From assembly GCA_025462805.1 (NCBI GenBank), contig JAOAPJ010000442.1:1-7858 (forward strand): 7,858 nt of DNA, read 5' to 3'. This stretch comes from Acidobacteriaceae bacterium. Its GTDB lineage: Bacteria > Acidobacteriota > Terriglobia > Terriglobales > Acidobacteriaceae. Within the stretch, counting starts at the first letter, position 1, and every line of letters begins with the position of its first letter. The notes under the pieces are model-generated. The model was not told where the DNA came from and ran no database searches. It was given only the letters and a program-made list of their open reading frames with translations. A program made the position numbers and the translations under genes. Shown here piece after piece: positions 1 through 6,126 of the stretch.

Positions 1-27
1 AAATCTGAACCCACGCTACACACAGCC

Positions 28-1317
28 TTACCTCGGCAGAACGTCATAGTCGCCTTGTGGCGCCTGACGGATCGTGGCCGCTGACAGCTTCAGGTGCGCC
101 TCTGCCATCTTGTCCGGCATGCGGGCAATCCACTCGTTCAGCGAGATGTCCTGATAGCGTGGGGCCTTGAACATCTCCAGGAAAACGAGATCCTCTGTCC
201 CGGTGTTCTCAATGCTGTGCCCGGCCATGCTGGGTACGAAGCCGACATCATTCGCATTGAAATCCATCGTGCGTGCCTTGGCTTCTGTGGTCACGACGGT
301 CATGCGGCCTTTGCCTTTGATCCAGTACTGCCACTCGCTGACGTTCGGATGCCAGTGCATTTCACGCAGTCCGCCGGGCTTCAGCGTCACCATAGCGGCT
401 GCAATATTGGTGGCAACGGGGAAGTTGCTGGAATCGACGATGCGCGTCTCTCCTGCGGCGGTCTTCTGATCAGGACGCATACTGCCCATCTTGAAGGTGT
501 ACTTGTTATCTGTCCCGCGATGTTCGCCGAGAAAGCGGTGATCTGCCTCGAGCGAATCGGGAAGCGGGGCTTCAAAGATATAGAGCTGTGTCGCCGGCAA
601 CTGGTCGAAATCCTGGCGGTTCCAGCCCATGTTCTTCTGAACGATCTCTGGTGAGGTATGGGCCACAAACTCAGTGAGCAGGAAAGTATCGTCTTCCGAA
701 AAATTTCCTTCGTCGAAGACGAGAAGGAATTCGCAACCGTCGCCTTCCAGGCCCTGGATAGAGTGGGGCAAGCCAGCCGGGAAGTACCAGAGATCGCCTG
801 TCCCGACGTCGTCGATGAACATTTTGCCGTCCGGCTGCATCACGCTGACCCGCGCCTTGCCGGCGAGCATAATCGCCCACTCGTTGGCCGTGTGCCAATG
901 CAACTCACGGAAGGAGCCGGCGGTGAGGCGCATGTTGACGCCTGCGAGGTCGTGAGAAGTCGGCAACTCGCGTTGCGTGACTTGGCGTGTCCAGCCGCCG
1001 CCTTGAACGCGTTTGGGTGCGAGATCAAACGAGTACCAGATGGGCCCGGGATTGCCGTGGTCGGTGAAGGGCGGCATGTTGGAATTGGGGTTCTCGCGGA
1101 GTAGTGCGTTGTTCTCCGGACCTGGATCGCTCTTGCTGTTGCCCGCCCGTCCCGCGAGCTGTTCCGGGCGCGTTTGCGCCATTGCGCTGGCCCCGAAGAA
1201 GCCTGCGCCGGCCAGTGCGACGGTACCGACGAACCTGCGCCGCGACAATGCCTCGTGTTCGGCTGTGTGTGTGTCAACTGCATCTGCAGAGTCGGGCGGA
1301 TTGTCATGTGATTTCAT
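28..1317 (-). CDS. oxdC: Tat-exported oxalate decarboxylase-family bicupin
   Basis: Predicted oxalate decarboxylase (oxalate + H+ to formate + CO2), 429 residues, Mn-dependent. The N-terminus has a twin-arginine motif SRRRFVG (residues 25-31), a hydrophobic stretch and an AMA site near residue 47, so export of the folded protein by Tat is predicted. Two cupin domains follow. In the first, H140, H142, E146 and H185 match the metal ligands, with R137 just before them (FRELHWH). In the second, H321, H323, E328 and H367 match, with R318 and a conserved glutamate E381 (FLEMF). The flexible lid reads SEDDT (207-211). In Bacillus OxdC the lid glutamate of SENST is the proton donor that favours decarboxylase over oxidase activity, and here it is E208. 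Similarity to Bacillus OxdC runs through most of the mature protein, for example GDLWYFPAGLPHSIQ. Bacillus OxdC lacks a Tat signal, so the extra N-terminus of roughly 45-50 residues is the main difference. The ATG at 1317 is supported by a GGAGGAG site. Family assignment is firm; substrate is inferred from conserved residues. Confidence 0.93.
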   Translation of the reverse strand: MKSHDNPPDSADAVDTHTAEHEALSRRRFVGTVALAGAGFFGASAMAQTRPEQLAGRAGNSKSDPGPENNALLRENPNSNMPPFTDHGNPGPIWYSFDLAPKRVQGGGWTRQVTQRELPTSHDLAGVNMRLTAGSFRELHWHTANEWAIMLAGKARVSVMQPDGKMFIDDVGTGDLWYFPAGLPHSIQGLEGDGCEFLLVFDEGNFSEDDTFLLTEFVAHTSPEIVQKNMGWNRQDFDQLPATQLYIFEAPLPDSLEADHRFLGEHRGTDNKYTFKMGSMRPDQKTAAGETRIVDSSNFPVATNIAAAMVTLKPGGLREMHWHPNVSEWQYWIKGKGRMTVVTTEAKARTMDFNANDVGFVPSMAGHSIENTGTEDLVFLEMFKAPRYQDISLNEWIARMPDKMAEAHLKLSAATIRQAPQGDYDVLPR

Positions 1318-1500
1318 AGTCAGCTCCTCCGAGTGGCACCGCCCCGGTGCTCAAAGGCATCTCACCTCGGCCGCCGCGCACTCACTCGATCCTCAACAAA
1401 TTAGAGCCGATTCCAGGGTGAATAGTCTTGGACGTATCTTTGGAAGTGAGTGATAGAAGAATTGAATAAGTCCGGTTTCTGTGTGAGGCGCGATCTTCGC
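1318..1500 (-). other. Spacer between the LysR gene and the bicupin gene
   Basis: This 183-base gap lies between the LysR stop codon and the bicupin start. I see no hairpin followed by a T run on the minus strand, so read-through from the regulator gene is possible. The gap is long enough for a separate bicupin promoter, but no convincing -35/-10 pair stands out. An eight-base inverted repeat, CACTCACT (1379-1386) and AGTGAGTG (1445-1452), flanks 58 bases and could be chance. Confidence 0.4.
1324..1330 (-). promoter_or_regulatory. Ribosome binding site of the bicupin gene
   Basis: Read on the minus strand this is GGAGGAG, six bases before the ATG at 1317. It is a near-perfect Shine-Dalgarno sequence and fixes the start so that the whole twin-arginine signal is translated. 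Confidence 0.8.
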
Positions 1501-2385
1501 TTAACGCAGGCTGACCTGCTTTGCGGTCGCGATCAGGTGTTGGAGCAGAGTGGTCTGCCGCGTCGCTAGGGTCGCGATGCCGATTTCGGAACGGATCTTC
1601 TCGCGTTCAAGGAGCTTGACGCTGACCAGGTGGCGATGGCCACGGGTGATTCCTTCCGGAAGGATGGCGACGCCGAGGCCGGCAGCGACGAGTGCGAGCG
1701 CGGTGCTCATCTCGGCTGTCTCCTGCACCACCCTTGGCACGAATCCAGCCTTCTCACAGATGCCAGTCCACAGGTCGTAGAAGGAGGGGGCCCAACGTCT
1801 TCCGTAGGCAATGAAGGGCTCATGGGCGAACTCCTCGAGGGCGGGATCCTGGGCGCGCGCAAAGCGATGGCTCCTGGGGAGAACGAGGGCGAAGGCTTCG
1901 CTGTGGATCCGGGTGACGGCCAGCCCTTCTTCGGCCAGGGGCATGCGGACGAAGCCTGCGTCCAAGGTGCCGTTGCGCAACGCCTCCACCTGCTGGACGG
2001 TGGGAAGGTTCTTGAGTTCCAGGTCCACCCCGGGATACTGCCTGCGAAAGGCAAGTACGATGGCGGGCACGATCGCGAGCGTGGCGGAGGCAACAAAGCC
2101 GATGCGTAGATGACCAACGTCGCCGGTAGAGATGCGTGCCACGCGCAACTCGGCATCGGCGATCTGCTGGAGCAGCGACTCTGCATCGGCCAGGAGCGCG
2201 ATACCTGCGGGCGTAAGCCGCACGGTGCGTCGGTTGCGTTCAAAGAGCCTGGCACCGAGATGTTCCTCGAGGCTCTTGATCTGTGTGCTGAGAGCAGGCT
2301 GGGAGAGGTGCAGATGCTGCGCGGCCCGGCTGAAGCTCAGCCCGTGTGCTACCGCAACAAAGGACCTTAGTTGCCGGATGTCCAA
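1501..2385 (-). CDS. LysR-type transcriptional regulator
   Basis: Predicted cytoplasmic DNA-binding regulator of 294 residues, the normal size for LysR-type proteins. The N-terminal winged helix-turn-helix covers about residues 2-60 (DIRQLRSFVAVA, then SFSRAAQHLHLSQPALSTQI, then LFERNRRTVRLTPAG). A linker helix follows to about residue 88, and the periplasmic-binding-protein-like effector domain spans about 90-290, starting GHLRIGFVAS and ending with a GLGVAILPEG segment typical of the family. The stretch GFVAS ... LPTVQQVEAL ... GTLDAGFVRMPL resembles the group that includes BenM, CatM and AlsR; S100 and T129 sit where BenM binds muconate. This suggests a small organic acid effector, but it is not proof. 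The start is taken as TTG at 2385, because AAAGGAG lies six bases upstream and the protein then begins with the usual (M)DIRQL. Another in-frame TTG at 2421 lacks a good site. It is co-oriented with the bicupin gene and divergent from the transporter gene, so either or both may be targets. Confidence 0.93.
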   Translation of the reverse strand: MDIRQLRSFVAVAHGLSFSRAAQHLHLSQPALSTQIKSLEEHLGARLFERNRRTVRLTPAGIALLADAESLLQQIADAELRVARISTGDVGHLRIGFVASATLAIVPAIVLAFRRQYPGVDLELKNLPTVQQVEALRNGTLDAGFVRMPLAEEGLAVTRIHSEAFALVLPRSHRFARAQDPALEEFAHEPFIAYGRRWAPSFYDLWTGICEKAGFVPRVVQETAEMSTALALVAAGLGVAILPEGITRGHRHLVSVKLLEREKIRSEIGIATLATRQTTLLQHLIATAKQVSLR

Positions 2386-2391
2386 ACGCGT

Positions 2392-2398
2392 CTCCTTT
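2392..2398 (-). promoter_or_regulatory. Ribosome binding site deciding a TTG start for the LysR gene
   Basis: On the minus strand this reads AAAGGAG and stands six bases before TTG at 2385. It favours this rare start codon over the in-frame TTG at 2421, which would add twelve residues not expected for the family. Confidence 0.75.
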
Positions 2399-2423
2399 GG
2401 CGCCAGGATGCAGAATGACAACT

Positions 2424-2436
2424 CTCAGCTGCTGAG
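2424..2436. promoter_or_regulatory. Perfect interrupted palindrome upstream of the LysR gene
   Basis: CTCAGC-T-GCTGAG has six-base arms around one central base. It begins 39 bases upstream of the LysR TTG start, a position suitable for autoregulation or for lying in the leader. The arms do not form the classic symmetric T-N11-A LysR box, so its link with the regulator is only inferred from position. Confidence 0.3.
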
Positions 2437-2486
2437 GAACAAGTTCTCTGCTTCCCGCAGTAGGTAGGGGTAACCCGCTTTCAGCA

Positions 2487-2500
2487 TTTGCAGCTCGCAA
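2487..2500. promoter_or_regulatory. Candidate LysR-type T-N11-A box
   Basis: The dyad TTGC-N5-GCAA (2488-2500) fits the T-N11-A consensus of LysR-type binding sites, both from T2488 to A2500 and from T2487 to A2499. It lies about 100 bases upstream of the LysR start codon. The motif is degenerate and occurs often by chance, so this is a candidate only. Confidence 0.3.
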
Positions 2501-2614
2501 TGAATTTCCGTCCAAGACGTTATCTGGACGCATTGGCGTCGATTTGCCAGGCTCAGTCGACTGGAGCGTGTGTCCCTCCCCGGGCCGTTTGGTTGCCTCA
2601 AGCATGAAAATAGA

Positions 2615-2642
2615 TGGCACGATATGCCACCTTTGGTATATT
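2615..2642 (+). promoter_or_regulatory. Candidate promoter with overlapping dyad for the transporter gene
   Basis: TGGTATATT (2634-2642) matches an extended -10 element (TGn followed by TATATT, five of six to the consensus). No good -35 is visible. Instead the perfect dyad TGGCA-N5-TGCCA (2615-2629) occupies the -35 zone, where an activator or repressor would act. A start near 2649 would give a leader of roughly 150 bases before the ATG at 2797. This rests on motif reading alone, and the promoter architecture of this lineage may differ. Confidence 0.32.
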
Positions 2643-2796
2643 GGTTGTTCCCAACGTCCCCGTCGACGCCCTTCCCCCTTCTTTTGTTTCAGATAGCGCG
2701 CGTAGCGTTGTTGCTGGTTCGATGACCATGCCGTGGCATTAGAAGCAAAGTTGCAGAAGTAGAGCCTTTTTCAAAAGTTAACCGGAGCCGAACCTG

Positions 2797-5700
2797 ATGA
2801 ATCGTTCCCTGCAGCACGTGTGTCTGTGCCTCGCCCTAAGTCTTATTCCCGCGCTGACCTTGCCTCAGAGTCTCTATGGGCAAGAATTGTCCAGCACTAA
2901 AGGCGGCCTCCAGGGTGTGATCACGGACAAGTCGGGAGCCATCCTCCCTGGCGCGAAGGTGACCATCTCCGGCGCAGCGGATACGAGAACAGCGACTACA
3001 GATCAGAGCGGCCATTTCGTTGTCACGGACCTGACTCCGGGCGCATACACGGTAACCGTTGAAAAGGCAGGCTTCAAGTCCGATCAGGCCAAATCGGTCG
3101 GCGTCGTGATCAACAGGATCTCCAGCCTCGACCTCTCGCTTGAGGTCGGCGGCGCGTCAGAAACGGTGAACGTTGACGCCACGACGACGGAGATCGATAC
3201 CACTTCGACGGCGATCGGCGCAAACCTCACTTCGAGCTTCTACAACCAGGTGCCGGTCGCAAGAAACGTCGGCAGCCTGTTCTACACCGCGCCGGGTGTT
3301 ACGAATGGCGGCGGCACGGGTACGTCGAACCCATCCATCGGCGGCGCCAGTGGCCTGGAGAACGAGTACGTCGCGGATGGGGTCAACATTGGCGATGCGG
3401 GCTACGGTGGCCTCGGCGTCTTCAGTCCCACTTACGGGTCACTCGGCACCGGTATTAACCTGACCTTTATCGAAGAGGTTCAGGTGAAGACGGGCGCATT
3501 CGAGCCCAAGTATGGCTCAGCGAACGGCGGCGTCGTTCAGATTGTGACCAAGTCAGGCGGCACTCAATACCATGGCGCCTTGTCCGCATACTTCTCGCCT
3601 CAGCAATTCTTCGCCAGCTTCCGCCAGCCCGATGACTTTTTCAACCGGCAAAATGTGCATGGCCGAGTCTATTCGATTCCCCAGTACGACGCAGCCGCCG
3701 AGTTCGGAGGCTATGTTCCTGGCCCGCTAAAAAACAAGCTCTTCTTCTACGGCGCCTACAACCCTGCTTTGAATCAGTATTATTGGCGCGCCCCGGCCGG
3801 ATTTGGGCTCTATAACCATGGCCCGTTCACGAACTCCACCACAGTGAACAGTTGGGCGGCCAAGCTCACCTACAAGCTAAGCGATTCCACGGCGATCGAC
3901 GCTTCTGCCTTTGGGGATCCGTCCCGGACCAACGCTGGATACGGATTTGTAAACTCGGATACCTTCCCTTATTACCCCAGCCTGGCCCAGAACAACGAAA
4001 CAGGGTTTAGCCGCTGGAACTACGGCAGCCGAAGCGAGTCGCTGCACCTCACGAGCACACCATCCCCCACCTGGGAGTTCTCGCTTTCGGCATCGGCGAA
4101 GACGAGCCACTTCACTGAGGTTGGGCTGCAGGACGCCTATCAGATTGTGGATCTCTCGAAGGTCATTTCACAGTCCTCCTTCAACGCGCAGGGGCTAGGC
4201 TTCAGCCAGAATCCACAGACCCACACCTACAGCTTCGGGATAGACACCTCGAAGACGGTTACCGTGCATGGTGTTCAGAACGTGTTCTCAATCGGGTGGG
4301 ATTACCTGCGCGACATTTACGACCTGACCAAGTCCTACAGCGGCGCGAGCTTTACTTTCCCCACAGCGAACGACATCGGCACTCCAGTCACTTCCCTCTC
4401 GTCGAATCCAGGTCTTTCGGGTGCTACCGCGGACGCCGCCTTCAACTTAAGAACGTCAAGCACCTGCACCATCTGCCCGAAGCTGAACGGAAAACCGGTC
4501 TACCTGCAGCAGACGCGCGGTATCTTCAGCAATCCCGTGACCCCGTCGAGCATGAGCTATCACGCGATCTACGGCAATGACAACGTCTCGATCGGTCATC
4601 GCATCACGATCAACGCCGGTATCCGGTGGGATGAGGAGCAACTGAACGGTATCGTGCAGCAGTATGTTTTCAATGACAACTGGTCCCCTCGACTCGGTAT
4701 CAACTTTGACCCGAAGGGCGACCGCAAGTCGAAGATCTTCTTCAACTTCGGCCGGTATACGCAGTCCCTGCCAGAAGACGCAGCCATCCGCTCGCTCGGC
4801 CAGGAACTGGACATCTCTGCTGCAAACTGGGCACCCCTAGCTGACGCTAGTGGAAACGCCGTCCTGAATCAGAATGGAACGGTAACTCCGGTGCTTGACG
4901 CAGCGCACCTCATCAGCGGCGATCCGGCCGCTGGCTCAGCAGGTTCAAATATCGCTGCCAGTGGCTCAGTCCCCGAAAACATTCTGCCCAAGACCAAGCT
5001 GAACTTCGAAGAGGAGTTTGTGGGAGGAGTCGAAAAGCAGTTCGGTGGTTTCGTGCTCAGCGCGCGTTACACCGATCGTCGCCTTCTGCGCATTATCGAG
5101 GATCAGGCGGGTGCGTCGCCGGAAGGAAATCTCAGCGGTAACGTCGCGCAGAACTTTGAAATCGGCAATCCAAGCTCAAGCTCTGACTACTTCGTGAACG
5201 AGGTCGAGACTCCGTACGTCTTCAACGCGAACCTGCCAAACGACGGAGCCCCGGCCAACTGCGTTGTTAACTACAACGTGGGCAACGGTAATCTCCCGTT
5301 CACGGACTCTTTGGGCAACATCGCGGGCGAAGGCGGGGCCTGCGGGAATAACCCAGCCAATGTTGGCCTACCTACCCCCGACGGAAAGCCGGATGGGCAG
5401 GCCAATGCGCGCCGTCACTACCAGGCGATCGAGGTGGAGTTGAACAAGAACTTCAGCCACAACTTCCTGCTGCGCGTGAACTATCGCTGGGCAAAGCTCT
5501 ATGGCAACTACGAGGGTCTGTTCCGCAATGACAACGGCCAGTCGGACCCCGGCATCAGCTCGCTGTTCGACTTCACACCCGGTGTGCTAGGTCTACTCGG
5601 ACAGCAGTTTGCTCGCGGCTTCCTAAATACGGATCGACGGCAGATCGGCAACCTGTATGGCTCCTATGTGCTGCCGAGCGGATTCGCGAAGAAGCTCACC

Positions 5701-6045
5701 ATCGGTACGGGCTTCCGTGCCTCCTCCGGTCAACCGATCAACAACCTCGGAGCTCACCCCGTGTACCAGAATGCTGGTGAAATTCCGTTCGGAGGACGTG
5801 GTTCAGAGGGACGCAACGCCTCGAATTATCAGCTTGACCTCCACACGGATTACCCGGTTTCCCTCGGCGAGAAATACAAGCTGAAGCTGACCTTCGATGC
5901 CTTCAATGTGACGAACTCCCGTTCCCTCACTTCGGTGGACCAGGACAGCGCCCTTAGTTTCGGCGTTCCCAACACGGACTTCCTCAAGCCGCTATCCTTC
6001 CAGCGTCCTTTCTATGGCCGCGGATCGATCCGCTTTGAGTTCTAA
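2797..6045 (+). CDS. Oar-like TonB-dependent outer-membrane transporter
   Basis: Predicted outer-membrane beta-barrel protein of 1,082 residues, expected to bind a ligand outside the cell and import it with energy from TonB-ExbBD. A signal peptide covers about residues 1-28 (R3, hydrophobic 8-22, cleavage probably before QEL). A carboxypeptidase-regulatory-like beta-sandwich follows at about 37-117 (GVITDKSGAILPGAKVTISG, TPGAYTVTVEKAGF). The plug spans about 125-258, including EYVADGVNIGD and IEEVQVKTGAFEPKYGSANG ending in VQIVTKSGGTQYHG. The rest is a long barrel finishing in IRFEF, with the terminal phenylalanine used for outer-membrane assembly. Predicted surface loops hold cysteines C557/C560 (CTIC) and C822/C849, possible disulfides. 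No clear TonB box is visible. The ATG at 2797 has GGAG nine bases upstream. The family is very abundant in Acidobacteriota; sequence alone does not give the ligand, and some members may have structural or protein-export roles. It is divergent from the LysR gene, which may control it. Confidence 0.92.
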   Translation: MNRSLQHVCLCLALSLIPALTLPQSLYGQELSSTKGGLQGVITDKSGAILPGAKVTISGAADTRTATTDQSGHFVVTDLTPGAYTVTVEKAGFKSDQAKSVGVVINRISSLDLSLEVGGASETVNVDATTTEIDTTSTAIGANLTSSFYNQVPVARNVGSLFYTAPGVTNGGGTGTSNPSIGGASGLENEYVADGVNIGDAGYGGLGVFSPTYGSLGTGINLTFIEEVQVKTGAFEPKYGSANGGVVQIVTKSGGTQYHGALSAYFSPQQFFASFRQPDDFFNRQNVHGRVYSIPQYDAAAEFGGYVPGPLKNKLFFYGAYNPALNQYYWRAPAGFGLYNHGPFTNSTTVNSWAAKLTYKLSDSTAIDASAFGDPSRTNAGYGFVNSDTFPYYPSLAQNNETGFSRWNYGSRSESLHLTSTPSPTWEFSLSASAKTSHFTEVGLQDAYQIVDLSKVISQSSFNAQGLGFSQNPQTHTYSFGIDTSKTVTVHGVQNVFSIGWDYLRDIYDLTKSYSGASFTFPTANDIGTPVTSLSSNPGLSGATADAAFNLRTSSTCTICPKLNGKPVYLQQTRGIFSNPVTPSSMSYHAIYGNDNVSIGHRITINAGIRWDEEQLNGIVQQYVFNDNWSPRLGINFDPKGDRKSKIFFNFGRYTQSLPEDAAIRSLGQELDISAANWAPLADASGNAVLNQNGTVTPVLDAAHLISGDPAAGSAGSNIAASGSVPENILPKTKLNFEEEFVGGVEKQFGGFVLSARYTDRRLLRIIEDQAGASPEGNLSGNVAQNFEIGNPSSSSDYFVNEVETPYVFNANLPNDGAPANCVVNYNVGNGNLPFTDSLGNIAGEGGACGNNPANVGLPTPDGKPDGQANARRHYQAIEVELNKNFSHNFLLRVNYRWAKLYGNYEGLFRNDNGQSDPGISSLFDFTPGVLGLLGQQFARGFLNTDRRQIGNLYGSYVLPSGFAKKLTIGTGFRASSGQPINNLGAHPVYQNAGEIPFGGRGSEGRNASNYQLDLHTDYPVSLGEKYKLKLTFDAFNVTNSRSLTSVDQDSALSFGVPNTDFLKPLSFQRPFYGRGSIRFEF

Positions 6046-6056
6046 ACGCTGATAGC

Positions 6057-6100
6057 AAAAAAAAGAAGGGCGGAGGTGTTCATCTCCCGCCCTTCTCCTT
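6057..6100. terminator. Hairpin terminator between convergent genes
   Basis: The arms AGAAGGGCGG (6064-6073) and CCGCCCTTCT (6087-6096) pair perfectly over ten bases. AGGT/ATCT can extend the stem across one bulged C, leaving a four-base loop. On the minus strand the hairpin is followed by eight T residues (complement of 6057-6064), a textbook intrinsic terminator for the GWxTD gene. On the plus strand it lies 19 bases after the transporter stop codon and is followed only by TCCTTT-like sequence (from 6096), so it should work less well in that direction. Confidence 0.85.
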
Positions 6101-6126
6101 TGCTGCCGAGATCTGATGCGCCTTGG

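Larger units (their letters stand above)
2386..2796. other. Divergent intergenic regulatory region
   Basis: This 411-base non-coding stretch must hold the promoters of the leftward LysR gene and the rightward TonB-dependent transporter gene. I see no supported small gene here. It contains several short dyads: TGGCGCCA (2398-2405), CTCAGC-T-GCTGAG (2424-2436), TTGC-N5-GCAA (2488-2500), TGGC-N8-GCCA (2534-2549), TGGCA-N5-TGCCA (2615-2629) and ATGCC-GT-GGCAT (2728-2739). Several share the half-site TGGC/GCCA. A pyrimidine-rich segment lies near 2670-2690. None of these is a recognised operator of a named regulator. Confidence 0.6.

Noticed and set aside
658..1104. Open frame on the plus strand across the bicupin gene
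   Set aside because: It is antisense to a well-matched cupin gene, has no recognisable protein family or ribosome site, and is explained by codon bias of the real gene.
28..1317. Reading the bicupin as an oxalate oxidase or a seed-storage-like cupin
   Set aside because: The lid glutamate E208 and both complete metal sites match decarboxylases; oxidase-type lids and storage cupins lack this combination.
1379..1452. Inverted repeat CACTCACT / AGTGAGTG upstream of the bicupin gene
   Set aside because: Eight-base arms of simple CA/CT-rich sequence separated by 58 bases are weak evidence for an operator, so it is not listed as a separate site.
1490..1500. Small hairpin GCGA-TCT-TCGC just after the LysR stop codon
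   Set aside because: A four-base stem without a following T run is too weak to be called a terminator.
1630..2109. Open frame on the plus strand across the LysR gene
   Set aside because: It is antisense to the conserved effector domain and its translation is low-complexity and unlike any family I recognise.
2240..2620. Minus-strand open frame covering the 5' part of the LysR gene and the intergenic region
   Set aside because: It overlaps the LysR DNA-binding domain in another frame and shows no family signature.
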